From: WTKD01 sp965243525
Lineage (GTDB): Bacteria > Spirochaetota > Spirochaetia > WTKD01
Reading direction: 5' to 3'
DNA length: 64,000 nt
Assembly: GCA_965243525.1 (NCBI GenBank)
Contig: OZ251568.1
Coordinates: forward strand, 682,001 to 746,000
Shown here: positions 49,733 through 59,178 of the stretch, piece after piece
Layout of the letters: each line of letters starts with the position of its first letter
How positions within the stretch are numbered: the first letter of the stretch is position 1
Translations under genes and position numbers: made by a program
Notes under the pieces: generated by a model
Database searches by the model: none
What the model was told of the DNA's origin: nothing
What the model saw: only the letters and a program-made list of their open reading frames with translations

Positions 49733-50599
49733 TTAACTCACTCCTCGCTCCAGGCCTATAGTATCAGAATAAGGAGTAGAATTAAACGCAAATATTGCTT
49801 TGTTCCACAAGGATATCATGCTGTCTGATATGTGTAAAGGTAGTACCACCGTCTGAGCGTAGGGAGATAGCATAATCTGATGTGCACCGAAAATGCTGTG
49901 TAATCTTCTGTATTGGCTAGAAGAACCAGTAAAATGTGCATAATGACCATTTCTTTTCCAGAGATTCTCCGGAAGAAAAGCAAGATCACCCAACTGTTTT
50001 GGATATGTATACTGCCCGTTAAGAAAAACAAGCTGTTTGAGCACCGCTATAATACCGGTTAACTCAATCATAGACAGATCATGCTCTATTCGAGCGGTAT
50101 TGTTTTTCGAAAAAATGAGCACATATCGATTCTCCCAGTTAAACGGCAGGTATATCCAGAGATACTGCTTGGAGGAATCGATTTGGTTGGACTCTTCAAA
50201 AAAGAAATAGATATTGGTTGTTTCTGGAGACATAGTTTTACACGATGCGTGCGGATACAATTTGAGCGCTGATCTTACCATTGCATTCAAAGATTCTCTG
50301 TCTCCGGCGCGGATAGAACAACATTTCGGGAGCGCAAGAATCTGCGCGAGATGCCATTGTGGAAAGAGTAACTTGCTTACAGACGCAATACCTGCAATTT
50401 TCGAGTTAGCATGACAGCTGCCCCAGAGTCCCTTTTCAGCGATATTCTTTAATGCATGCAAGACCTTTTTAGGTTTATGTCCTAGAATGGCTGCCCCATC
50501 AGCGAGCCAGCAATCATAAAATCGCCTCCCTTTTCGAGTATACAGAAAATAACCCCGCGCTCGGTGTAGCTGCTCAAAAATTGGATCGTCAATCATCAA
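49733..50599 (-). CDS. Degenerate class III aminotransferase-like protein
   Basis: A 288-residue protein whose first 90 residues follow the opening of glutamate-1-semialdehyde/class III aminotransferases (RGYFLYTRKGRRFYDCW, then GAAILGHKPKKVLHALK). The middle is shortened, and there is no recognisable Asp-x-Val or Lys motif for pyridoxal phosphate. The usual length is about 430. It is uninterrupted by stops and overlaps uvrD by 11 bases, so it looks like a maintained, repurposed protein and not a fresh pseudogene. Function unknown. Confidence 0.6.
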   Translation of the reverse strand: MMIDDPIFEQLHRARGYFLYTRKGRRFYDCWLADGAAILGHKPKKVLHALKNIAEKGLWGSCHANSKIAGIASVSKLLFPQWHLAQILALPKCCSIRAGDRESLNAMVRSALKLYPHASCKTMSPETTNIYFFFEESNQIDSSKQYLWIYLPFNWENRYVLIFSKNNTARIEHDLSMIELTGIIAVLKQLVFLNGQYTYPKQLGDLAFLPENLWKRNGHYAHFTGSSSQYRRLHSIFGAHQIMLSPYAQTVVLPLHISDSMISLWNKAIFAFNSTPYSDTIGLERGVS

Positions 50600-52658
50600 G
50601 TTTCACCAGGTCCTTAACATATCGTGGAACAAACTCCCCTCTTCTTCCATCAAAGAATGTTACTACTACATATTCTTCACCGTAACGACGCTCTGCTTGG
50701 GCAATTCTTCCAGATCCATATTCTGGATGGTACACCAAGTTTCCAACATTCCACCTGTTCTTTTGAAATCCGACACCGTATCTTCGCAATTCAGATCCTG
50801 ATAGTTCATACACTGAGGGATCTAACTCCTCAATAAATCGAGATACCTGCATCGCTTCACGTCTTCCGTGTATAAGTCGATATCTGCTCGATGTAAGAGT
50901 TAGCCCTTTTCTTGCACGAGTACAGGCAACATAGAACAACCGACGCTCTTCTTCAATTTCATCAGCAGATACCCTGGCTGGAAAAAGTCCTTCATCTACT
51001 CCTGTCAGAAACACATGGTCAAATTCAAGCCCCTTCGTGCTGTGTATCGTCATAAGCGAAACACGAGTACCTTCCTGCAGTGCATCAAGGCTGCTATCAA
51101 GGGCAAATTGTTCAAGCAAGGTTTGTAAGCCGGATTCGGTTGGTTCAAATTCATCACAAACACGCATGAGCTCCTCTATGTTCTCCATTTTGGTTTGCTC
51201 ATTACCGCTTGCTGCATAAATCTCCTTGAGCCCTGATTCTTGAAGAATATACGCGATAAGTTTTGAAAATGGTTGCATCGCATCAAGAAGTTGCACAAGA
51301 TGTTCCATGATTCTTGTGAAATCTATTGCCTTTTTTGCAGATCCTGCATCGCTTTGCAGAGCATCAAGAAGAGTGATCTCTTTTTGCAAGGATATATCTT
51401 GTATACGCTGAATACTTTTAGCTCCAATTTTTCGACTTGGTTTATTGATAATGCGCGTGAATGAAATGATATCACGAGGATTCACCAGCAATGAAAAAAA
51501 CGACATGAGATCACGAATCTCTTCACGAGCCCAAAAGCGAACTGACCCAACAATTTGATAGGGAAGCTGTGCACCCTGCAACTGCGATTCAAACAAGCGT
51601 GATTGTGCGTTTCGTCTGTATAAAATAGCAATGCTTCCTGTCGGACAATCCTTTTGAATGCGCTCAACACAATACACCGCTTCTTGAATATCATCTGGGA
51701 CTACCACTATCACTGGTTTTCCACCTGTCTTTCCAACGCCATAAAGGTGTTTTTCATGCCTGTCTGTGTTATACGCAATACTACAGGCTGCAAGTTTGAG
51801 AATCTCTTCAGTAGAGCGATAGTTTTTTTCTAATCGAAAAGTAGTGCAGGGTGAAAAATGTTGCGGAAAATCAAGTATATTGCGAATTTCAGCACCACGA
51901 AACTGATAGATCGATTGATCGTCATCACCGACAACAGAAAGTTCACATGTTTGACTCAACAACAACTGCAACAAGACAAATTGTGCATAATTTGTATCTT
52001 GGTATTCATCAACAAGAATTGCTTTATATTGCAACCAACTTTTTTGACGAAGATCTTCGTGATCCCGCAATACGCGTATCGGCAAAAGCAAGAGATCTCC
52101 AAAATCAACCGCTCCTGCAGATCGCAACGCTTCTTGATACTGCCGATACACAAGATGAAAATCATTCTCTTTGCTCACATTCGTCAAGGAATCATCGGGA
52201 AACAATCCTTGGTCTTTTGCACGACTTATTGCCTTTGCCCAACTAACAATCCTTGCACGAGGATGATCTGGAAAACATTGTTGAAGCAATTGAACACTCT
52301 CTCGATCATCATAGATAACAAATCCGCGCGACAAATCGGCATATGCATGGTATTGTCGTAAAAATCGAGCCCCAAATGCGTGGAATGTGCTCACCAATAC
52401 ACCACTTGTATCGGTATCGAGCAAATCGTGGACACGCTCGCGCATCTCCCGTGCGGCTTTGTTTGTAAATGTCAACGCAAGGATTTCCCAGGGGCGAAAC
52501 ACCCCATCAGCGATGAGTCTTGCGATACGCACCGTGATGGTTCTTGTTTTTCCTGATCCAGCTCCTGCTAAAATAAGCAGAAAACGTTTTTCTGAGAGCA
52601 CTGCTGCACGCTGTTGTTCATTGAGTGAATGAATTGCAGTTTGAAACGTTGGAGTCAT
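50589..52658 (-). CDS. uvrD: UvrD/PcrA-type superfamily 1 DNA helicase
   Basis: A 689-residue helicase with Q motif LNEQQRAAV, Walker A LAGAGSGKTRTI, motif Ia TFTNKAAREMRERV, motif II VDEYQDTN, motif III VVGDDDQSIYQFRGA, motif IV ENYRSTEEIL, motif V TIHSTKGLEFDHVFLTG and motif VI RRLFYVACTRA. The C-terminal tail has YGSGRIAQAERRYGEEYVVVTFFDG, the Tudor-like end of PcrA/UvrD (about 25 residues). It is a 3'-5' helicase for repair and replication-fork clearance. Confidence 0.95.
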   Translation of the reverse strand: MTPTFQTAIHSLNEQQRAAVLSEKRFLLILAGAGSGKTRTITVRIARLIADGVFRPWEILALTFTNKAAREMRERVHDLLDTDTSGVLVSTFHAFGARFLRQYHAYADLSRGFVIYDDRESVQLLQQCFPDHPRARIVSWAKAISRAKDQGLFPDDSLTNVSKENDFHLVYRQYQEALRSAGAVDFGDLLLLPIRVLRDHEDLRQKSWLQYKAILVDEYQDTNYAQFVLLQLLLSQTCELSVVGDDDQSIYQFRGAEIRNILDFPQHFSPCTTFRLEKNYRSTEEILKLAACSIAYNTDRHEKHLYGVGKTGGKPVIVVVPDDIQEAVYCVERIQKDCPTGSIAILYRRNAQSRLFESQLQGAQLPYQIVGSVRFWAREEIRDLMSFFSLLVNPRDIISFTRIINKPSRKIGAKSIQRIQDISLQKEITLLDALQSDAGSAKKAIDFTRIMEHLVQLLDAMQPFSKLIAYILQESGLKEIYAASGNEQTKMENIEELMRVCDEFEPTESGLQTLLEQFALDSSLDALQEGTRVSLMTIHSTKGLEFDHVFLTGVDEGLFPARVSADEIEEERRLFYVACTRARKGLTLTSSRYRLIHGRREAMQVSRFIEELDPSVYELSGSELRRYGVGFQKNRWNVGNLVYHPEYGSGRIAQAERRYGEEYVVVTFFDGRRGEFVPRYVKDLVKLDD

Positions 52659-52659
52659 C

Positions 52660-54009
52660 TTAATAAAAAAAACTTATCGAAATCGATAGATAATCTCTCG
52701 TATGCAATGATCCAAAATAAGGGCTTGATGCCGTCTCGTATATACCAAAGGCAAAATTCAAGCGCAGTGTTGTGTGCAATAAAAAGCTTAGGCGTGATTG
52801 TACCAAATAATCCAATGTGGGATATTCCAAAACTGCCTCGACATAGCCCTGCACGACGCCAAAAAAGAGAAGCATATCAACATAAAACCGAAAGCTTATG
52901 CTGCTTGCCTGCAGTATATCTGCAATATACTGTTCTTGTGCACGTGGCGATTGGAGCGATTGAAAATCTGCAGCAGCAATGAATCCATCTTGATCATTGC
53001 CCACAACAAAAACGCCATTCACATCAGTTCCTATGATAATCGGGCCATAGGGAATCTCATACTGCATACCCAAATCGTATCGCAGTTCATGATTACTGGT
53101 AAACGGATCATCTCCGGAAAAATCCTCTGACAAAAAGAATGCTGCCTGTGAAAACCACTGAAAACGTTCAGCATAGGCATCGAACGACGCGGAGAATCGA
53201 TGTGCTCGATCATAGGACAACAACGTAGCCTCGGGATTTTGATTTGACCACGCTGCAAGTTGTGGACGAGTAAAATACTGATAAGAATACCCAACTGAGG
53301 CTGCAATCTTCGATCCACTATAGGCATATCTGATACCGGCTTGCCCACTTTCTGTGCTTGCTGGAATACTCAGACCTATCTGATTAGAACCAGTCGGTTG
53401 CGGAAGCTCACCTCGACCTTCATACCAATCCTGCCAATGCTCTTGTGCAGAGAATCCTGCTTCGTATATGGGAATATACCAAGCCTCCAAGGCAGAGCTG
53501 GTGTCAATATAATACTGCAGGTGTAGCATCAATGAGGGATGTATACGTTGATAAAACAGTTGCACAAAGGGAACTGCATGATTTTGTTGATGTATGGTAT
53601 CTTCCACCTCAATGAGATTGGTTTCCTTTTTCGTGCCTCCCTGATACCCAAATCGCAGATCCAACCCGATATCCAAGAATTGATACATAATGTATAGCTC
53701 GCGAATGAGCAACCGGTGAATCATGCTTGCATCAGAAATACCCAACAACAACTCATTCAACAAGATATGGGAGCGAAAGACCACTGATTCTGAATCATAA
53801 TCTAGATGGGCGTTCAATCCAAACAGTGGGATGGGGTTGAGCCTCCCTGTGTCCATAAGAGATTCCACCCCAAAACCAAGATAGGCATCTCCGGAGAAAT
53901 TGATAGGGTTGCTTTGCTCTTCCTCAATAACAAAGCTGCTCAGCTCTTGTGCAGAAAGAAAGCCGGTGATGCTGATGATTGCTATATAGAAAAATGCAAC
54001 GCGTGACAT
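52660..54009 (-). CDS. Predicted outer-membrane beta-barrel, partner of the RND exporter
   Basis: A 449-residue protein with a signal peptide (cleavage near FLSAQEL, residue 21). Many amphipathic strands follow, with frequent aromatic girdle residues, ending in TRDYLSISISFFY, a typical C-terminal barrel strand with a terminal aromatic. It resembles the porin-like barrels encoded beside MMPL exporters and LolA-like proteins in other Gram-negative bacteria (DUF1302-type), but the family match is by context. Its ATG overlaps the stop of the LolA-like gene (TAATG), so the three are co-expressed. Confidence 0.72.
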   Translation of the reverse strand: MSRVAFFYIAIISITGFLSAQELSSFVIEEEQSNPINFSGDAYLGFGVESLMDTGRLNPIPLFGLNAHLDYDSESVVFRSHILLNELLLGISDASMIHRLLIRELYIMYQFLDIGLDLRFGYQGGTKKETNLIEVEDTIHQQNHAVPFVQLFYQRIHPSLMLHLQYYIDTSSALEAWYIPIYEAGFSAQEHWQDWYEGRGELPQPTGSNQIGLSIPASTESGQAGIRYAYSGSKIAASVGYSYQYFTRPQLAAWSNQNPEATLLSYDRAHRFSASFDAYAERFQWFSQAAFFLSEDFSGDDPFTSNHELRYDLGMQYEIPYGPIIIGTDVNGVFVVGNDQDGFIAAADFQSLQSPRAQEQYIADILQASSISFRFYVDMLLFFGVVQGYVEAVLEYPTLDYLVQSRLSFLLHTTLRLNFAFGIYETASSPYFGSLHTRDYLSISISFFY

Positions 54010-54797
54010 TAGGATCCTTGTTTCAAATAGGCCGTACTAAAATAACGATCAGGAATGGTGATATTGTATTCTATTTTCTGTATATCGATAATGGTTTTTC
54101 TCCCTGTCGTAGCATTGGTGATTTCTGTATATGCCGGTACCCAATACCCATCAATGAATTCCATCCTCATTGTTTCACTTGTTTTGACGAGGTTTCCCTT
54201 TTTGTCATAAAATTCGGCTTTGATCGGAAAATACGAGGTCTGACTAATCCACTCACGTGTGTTGCCATATTGCCATTCTTTCTTAGAAGTAAGCTCCATA
54301 ATCCACGTATCTTCACCACGAAGTGTCTCTGTACCTTGATACGTATACACATAATCATCTTGATCCCGCCCTGTTATATCTGAGAAGAGCAGTTCTGTTC
54401 CCATGAATGGAGCGTCTTTATTGGAACCAACAACCCGCTGTACTCGCCGTATCGATGGAAGGTATATCCACTGTACAGACCCTTCTTCCTCGGACAAGAA
54501 TGCAAGAAAACGAGTATTTCGAACTGCCGTGGGGCGGTGGAAGACCAATAATAACTGTATAACTTTGTCGAAGGTGCCATACCCTTCGAGCAAAAGTTCT
54601 GTTTCTACACGTCCATCAGATATGTTCTTAATAGAAATAAGACCATGGGCACTCTGTGGCTGTATATCTTGATTTTGCAGTTCAAGAATTTCCTCAATGG
54701 TTATGCCTGCATCTTGTGCAGACAAATTTCCCATAACAAAAAACAACACTACCACAAAGGATAGCATTCTTATTACAACGAGGGTTTTTTTATTCAT
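54009..54797 (-). CDS. LolA-like outer-membrane lipoprotein-sorting family protein
   Basis: A 262-residue protein with a signal peptide ending near GNLSAQDA (residue 27), followed by a LolA/LolB-type half-barrel: DGRVETELLLEGYG, EGSVQWIYLPSIRRVQRVV, GTELLFSDITGRDQDDYVYT and MRMEFIDGYWVPAYTEITN. The ...YLPSIRRV...GS...F..D... pattern is typical of the 'outer membrane lipoprotein-sorting' family encoded with MMPL exporters. It probably carries a hydrophobic molecule through the periplasm between the RND exporter and the barrel. It overlaps the exporter gene by ATGA. Confidence 0.85.
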   Translation of the reverse strand: MNKKTLVVIRMLSFVVVLFFVMGNLSAQDAGITIEEILELQNQDIQPQSAHGLISIKNISDGRVETELLLEGYGTFDKVIQLLLVFHRPTAVRNTRFLAFLSEEEGSVQWIYLPSIRRVQRVVGSNKDAPFMGTELLFSDITGRDQDDYVYTYQGTETLRGEDTWIMELTSKKEWQYGNTREWISQTSYFPIKAEFYDKKGNLVKTSETMRMEFIDGYWVPAYTEITNATTGRKTIIDIQKIEYNITIPDRYFSTAYLKQGS

Positions 54798-57370
54798 GAT
54801 TCCTCCTTTGCACGTCCGGTCAAGACCAAGGGACGAAATAAATCTATTAGTACTGGTAATAACAAAATAGATGATAGTCCGGTTACAAACATGCTTATTG
54901 ATACAAGAATACCTAAATTTTTAATTGGAATAAACTGCGATGCACCGAGGACTAAAAATCCTGCTCCTACCGTAACCATATTGTAGACAATAGCTATGCC
55001 TGTCTTGAAAAAAACGTGGAATTCTGTTTCCTCTATTGATTTGCTAATTTTGTTTTCATGGCGAAACGCCGACAGATAATGAATAGAATAATCAATGCCA
55101 ATGCCAATAGCACTTGAGGAAACTAAGGCAGAACTGACATCAATTGATATGTTTAAAACAGTCATCACTGCGAAGTTCACCAACAATGCAATACTCACCG
55201 GAGCAATGCCAATAAATGATACGGCAAATGATCGAAAACTTATATAGATAATCAGAAAAACAGCTGCCAATGAAACGATAAGGCTTACTAATTGGTTTTG
55301 AACAACTAGCTGAGTAAAGGTTAACTGGACAAGGGTGTCTCCCCCAACATCTGCCGTGTATCCAGCAGGAAGATAACTCATGGCTATCTCCTTTACGTGA
55401 TCTGCAATATTGCTCACAACGCTGTCTTCTTCCACTCGCAAAAAAACAGTCAAGCGTGCAGAAGTTGGTTCAAAGTCACTGTCAATCCACCCACGAAGGC
55501 TTCCGGCATAAAGCACCAAATATTGAGAAATGATGTTTTCCAGATCTTGTTTGCTTGCAACATTGTATTTTTCAATATCACTTGGAATCTCATAATACGC
55601 ACGGCCGCCAAGATTTATTCGTTGTGCAAGTTCTTCAAAATATACTTGCAGATGCGGGTCGGGATATTCTTGAAGGTAGACAACATCCAAAAGGGTTTGA
55701 ATTAAAGGAGCAAATTCAGATTCCGCAGAGATTGCTGCACCATCACCAAATGCGTCCAGCAAGGGAGCGTCTTGTATTTCAAAAAAATCTGCTTCATCCG
55801 AAAAGAAACTCGGTAAGGATTCAAATTCTTCTTCTGGAGATACTTCATCGGGATCTGCGTGAACCAATTGATTGACACGTTTGATAAAATCACTGAAGGA
55901 TTGCACTAGTGCTATATCACCGTATTCTTCATTAATAGTTGCCTTGATGTTGTCCATTGCAACAAGCACGTCTGGATTAGTTAGAAGCGCCCCATCTGTG
56001 GAGCGAATATTCACACTGATTTGCTGAGTTCCAAGAAAGTTTCGTTTTACAAAATCTGCTGCCTGGGCAATATCACTTGATTTAGAAAAATAGCCTATTA
56101 AGTTATTGTCTACTCGAATATTGCGTAATGCAATAAAAGAAGTAATAATGATCAACAAGAATCCCACCAACACAAACAGGCGCCCTCGAATGATATAGGT
56201 ATACAATCGGTATACAATTTCCTTGTATCGTTCTACCACTATCCCTCTGTGGGGTCTTTTCTTAGGAGGTTTTGTGTTATACAAAATAAGCGGCATGATC
56301 ACTAGGGATATCAAAACCGATCCAAATATGCCGATGGATGTGAAAACTCCATAATTTCGCATGGGTTCAACCCGCGTAAACACATTCGATAAAAATCCAA
56401 TTGCAGACGTAAGCGCTGCTAATGTCACGGGTAACGCAACAAAACGCAAGGCTTGCTTTACCGCTTCTTGTGAAGATTTGCCAAGACTTTGTTCGTGATA
56501 AAAGCTATGTAAAAAATGAATTGCATACGCACTTCCCACCGAAAACAAAATCACCGGGATGGTACCCGCCACCAAAGAAATTGGGATATTGAAAAGGCCC
56601 TTCAGACCAAAAGTCCATACGATGCTCACCAGGACAACAAGAAAGGTCAGCAAAACCCCACTTATACGTCGAAAAGAGATATACAAGACGATGAATATGA
56701 CAATTGCTACCAAAGGAATAAGGCGAGTGAAATCAGAAACAGTTACTGTGGCGATTTTATTGCTGAGCGTTGCTTCTCCAGTGATGTATATATTTGTGTT
56801 CTTACTATACATCGCGTGTACCGTGGTGCTCACTTCATCTAATACTCGATTTAGCCCTGTTGTATCTAATGAATATTCTAGCCCAAGAATTATTTGAACA
56901 GCACGATTATTTCTGCTTAAAACCAATCGCTCTGTTACATCCCATTCACGAAGATATATCAGTGCCTGATCGATTTCTTCTTGAGAAAACACATTTTCAA
57001 ACACCGGTGTTGCAACAAAAAACCCATCCTCTATGCGCGCAACCACAATGTTGGTAGGCGATATCACATTCTCAACACCATCCACAGCTTCCAGTTGAGC
57101 AGTTAAATCTCGCAGCTGTTGAATTTCCTCGGGGGTAGTGAATTCCCCTATTTTGTGTTCCAGACCAATAAGCATCACTCGAGAAAGCGAATACGTGTCG
57201 TTGATTGTATTTGTAATTATCCGAGATGAAATATCTTCAGGAACAAACGAAGAAGCATTGCTATCAACTTGCAGCTGAAAGATCATTATTCCGAATAAAA
57301 CAGTAAGTACGCCAACAATAATAAAGACAACTACCCGAAAGCGTAACAATAGTTCAAATATTTTTTTCAT
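54794..57370 (-). CDS. MMPL/HpnN-type RND exporter
   Basis: An 858-residue protein with the twofold RND plan: one helix, a periplasmic domain, then five helices, repeated. Two MMPL-type motifs are visible, SVGSAYAIHFLHSFYHEQ in the first half and IGIGIDYSIHYLSAFRHE in the second; conserved Asp/Tyr in the latter are usual in the proton relay. Acidic insertions occur in the second periplasmic loop (DPDEVSPEEEFESLPS). Family members export lipids or hydrophobic compounds. Flanking LolA-like and barrel genes support an envelope-lipid role. Confidence 0.9.
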   Translation of the reverse strand: MKKIFELLLRFRVVVFIIVGVLTVLFGIMIFQLQVDSNASSFVPEDISSRIITNTINDTYSLSRVMLIGLEHKIGEFTTPEEIQQLRDLTAQLEAVDGVENVISPTNIVVARIEDGFFVATPVFENVFSQEEIDQALIYLREWDVTERLVLSRNNRAVQIILGLEYSLDTTGLNRVLDEVSTTVHAMYSKNTNIYITGEATLSNKIATVTVSDFTRLIPLVAIVIFIVLYISFRRISGVLLTFLVVLVSIVWTFGLKGLFNIPISLVAGTIPVILFSVGSAYAIHFLHSFYHEQSLGKSSQEAVKQALRFVALPVTLAALTSAIGFLSNVFTRVEPMRNYGVFTSIGIFGSVLISLVIMPLILYNTKPPKKRPHRGIVVERYKEIVYRLYTYIIRGRLFVLVGFLLIIITSFIALRNIRVDNNLIGYFSKSSDIAQAADFVKRNFLGTQQISVNIRSTDGALLTNPDVLVAMDNIKATINEEYGDIALVQSFSDFIKRVNQLVHADPDEVSPEEEFESLPSFFSDEADFFEIQDAPLLDAFGDGAAISAESEFAPLIQTLLDVVYLQEYPDPHLQVYFEELAQRINLGGRAYYEIPSDIEKYNVASKQDLENIISQYLVLYAGSLRGWIDSDFEPTSARLTVFLRVEEDSVVSNIADHVKEIAMSYLPAGYTADVGGDTLVQLTFTQLVVQNQLVSLIVSLAAVFLIIYISFRSFAVSFIGIAPVSIALLVNFAVMTVLNISIDVSSALVSSSAIGIGIDYSIHYLSAFRHENKISKSIEETEFHVFFKTGIAIVYNMVTVGAGFLVLGASQFIPIKNLGILVSISMFVTGLSSILLLPVLIDLFRPLVLTGRAKEES

Positions 57371-57373
57371 TCC

Positions 57374-58471
57374 TCACCTTATATGACTAAGCACTAATGT
57401 ATGTTTCAGTGTTGTACCGTTGAATATCCAGTGGAGTACAAATGAATTACTCCCATCTTGCAAAAGATATCGTTGGTCGTTCAGGATTAATCCCACTGCG
57501 GCTCCATTAGTCAACGATATATATGCAGATTCCTGGAACGTAAACGAAACCTCTTCACCGGTTTCAAAAAGTTGTTCTTGGACAGTATCTTCTGATCGAA
57601 AACGAATATAACTAGGTGCTTGCATTCGAAAGAGCAGCTCTGTAGGAGTCACCCGCTGATCAAATGAAGCAATCTCACTACGATCAAGGATCTCTTCTTG
57701 TAGTTCATTTTCTAAAGTCAGATCATCCAAGGTTATACTGCTCGATTGGGGAGTATCCAAAGCATCCGGGGCGACATTACGACTAAATCGAATGATTACT
57801 GTATCTTCTGCCTCATTAATCCCCCGAACAAATGCAGATAACTCGTAATCACCATCCTCGTTGAAATCTATGAGGCGTACTGTTTCTTGAGACAGGGGAA
57901 TTTCATTCCCTTCATATGCAAGAAATACCGCAGCATCCTGAATAGCCACCCCAAACCGAAACAACTGATCTTCCACTTCGACTTGCAAAAGCGTAGCATT
58001 CACAAAAGATTGCTCAACAATTCGTTCGCCGTGGAGTATATCGATATAAGACGGAGGGATGGCCACCTTATCGGGGCGATCAAAGAAGGCAACCAAGCTT
58101 TCATAGTTTGCGTATAGCAGATAACCCACTCCACCAAGCACGAACACACCAAGCACAATAAACAATACCCAACGAGCCCATGGCTTTTTTGTTGCTCCAA
58201 GCAATTCTTCAATAGGTGCCGGTTGCTCTTGAATTACCTCGTTTCGAAACCGGGTGATAATTTCGTTTCCATTAAATCCAAGATATTCAGCGTATGCTCG
58301 AAGATAACCAATGAGATATGAATCCGCTGGAAATACATCGTGCTGACTGTTTTCCAATGCGTATAGGTATTTCTGCGTTACCCGTGTTTCTTGCGCAATA
58401 CGCTGAATTGATATCCCTTTTTCCAGTCGTCGTTCTCGTAGTAATGTTCCAACCGTCTGCATATTATTCAC
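57374..58471 (-). CDS. RodZ-like HTH membrane protein
   Basis: A 365-residue protein with an N-terminal Xre-type HTH (LRERRLEKGISIQRIAQET, then YLYALENSQHDVFPADSY and YLRAYAEYLGF, residues about 12-75), as in RodZ. A single membrane segment (about 100-125) follows, then a periplasmic beta-rich domain ending in a DUF4115-like fold. RodZ links MreB to the cell wall. It lies between lolA and the exporter gene, three bases from each, so it is in the same operon. Assignment as RodZ proper is likely but the C-terminal domain is longer than usual. Confidence 0.82.
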   Translation of the reverse strand: MNNMQTVGTLLRERRLEKGISIQRIAQETRVTQKYLYALENSQHDVFPADSYLIGYLRAYAEYLGFNGNEIITRFRNEVIQEQPAPIEELLGATKKPWARWVLFIVLGVFVLGGVGYLLYANYESLVAFFDRPDKVAIPPSYIDILHGERIVEQSFVNATLLQVEVEDQLFRFGVAIQDAAVFLAYEGNEIPLSQETVRLIDFNEDGDYELSAFVRGINEAEDTVIIRFSRNVAPDALDTPQSSSITLDDLTLENELQEEILDRSEIASFDQRVTPTELLFRMQAPSYIRFRSEDTVQEQLFETGEEVSFTFQESAYISLTNGAAVGLILNDQRYLLQDGSNSFVLHWIFNGTTLKHTLVLSHIR

Positions 58472-59166
58472 TCAAAAAGAAAATTCTCAAATATACTCGC
58501 ACTTCCCGGAGAATCAAACTGAAAAAATGGCTCGGTAAGATTGCTGTTCACTGTAATAGATTCAAATGTCAAAATCAATTCTTTGTAGTTCGCACTCGTT
58601 GCCTCTATTTTTCGAATCAGCAAGTCTTCAGAAACATACAAAATGATTTGTCGGAACCCATCTGTTTTGTTCTTCCAAGTCAATCTGAGCGCATGCACCA
58701 ATATATCTGAAGAATCGGAAAGAGGCTGCAATTCAGCACCACTTAAATACGCTATACTGTAGCGCTCCTTCATGAGGCGTAATCCTTCCGGATTGCCAAG
58801 ACCAGTCACTTGGTTCGTGTTGGTGTATTCTTGTTGTAAAATAACATTGCTCTGTGGGATATATACTGAAAATACCTCTCCATCTGATACAATTTCTTGG
58901 TCTTTTGGCTGCGAAAATTTTATACGAAGGTATTCCGGCTGCAAAAAAAACAACTCCCCTCGTTGCGTTCCTCCATCACCCTCAAGCGTTATCAGCGCAG
59001 AGTAATCTTGAATTGTCTCATAATTCTGCGATATCTGATCAAATAAACTACTTGCAGTACGTATTTCTTGCGCAGAGGCCAATACGGCACTCCCCACCAG
59101 ATAGACTATTAGTATACTCCACAACCTCCACTGCCCATTGCTGGAAATCTTACTCTTACTCATCAT
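58468..59166 (-). CDS. lolA: LolA-like periplasmic lipoprotein carrier
   Basis: A 232-residue protein with a signal peptide (VLASAQEI, about residue 33) and a LolA-type fold: YSALITLEGDGGTQRGELFF, YLRIKFSQPKDQEIVSDGE and VFSVYIPQSNVILQQEY. A C-terminal lipid-pocket strand is present (LILTFESITVNSNL). LolA takes lipoproteins from LolCDE to the outer membrane. With the LolCDE-like genes at the left of the window it could form a complete route, though the distance is 55 kb. It overlaps the RodZ-like gene by ATGA. Confidence 0.85.
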   Translation of the reverse strand: MMSKSKISSNGQWRLWSILIVYLVGSAVLASAQEIRTASSLFDQISQNYETIQDYSALITLEGDGGTQRGELFFLQPEYLRIKFSQPKDQEIVSDGEVFSVYIPQSNVILQQEYTNTNQVTGLGNPEGLRLMKERYSIAYLSGAELQPLSDSSDILVHALRLTWKNKTDGFRQIILYVSEDLLIRKIEATSANYKELILTFESITVNSNLTEPFFQFDSPGSASIFENFLFE

Positions 59167-59178
59167 ATGTATACCGTA

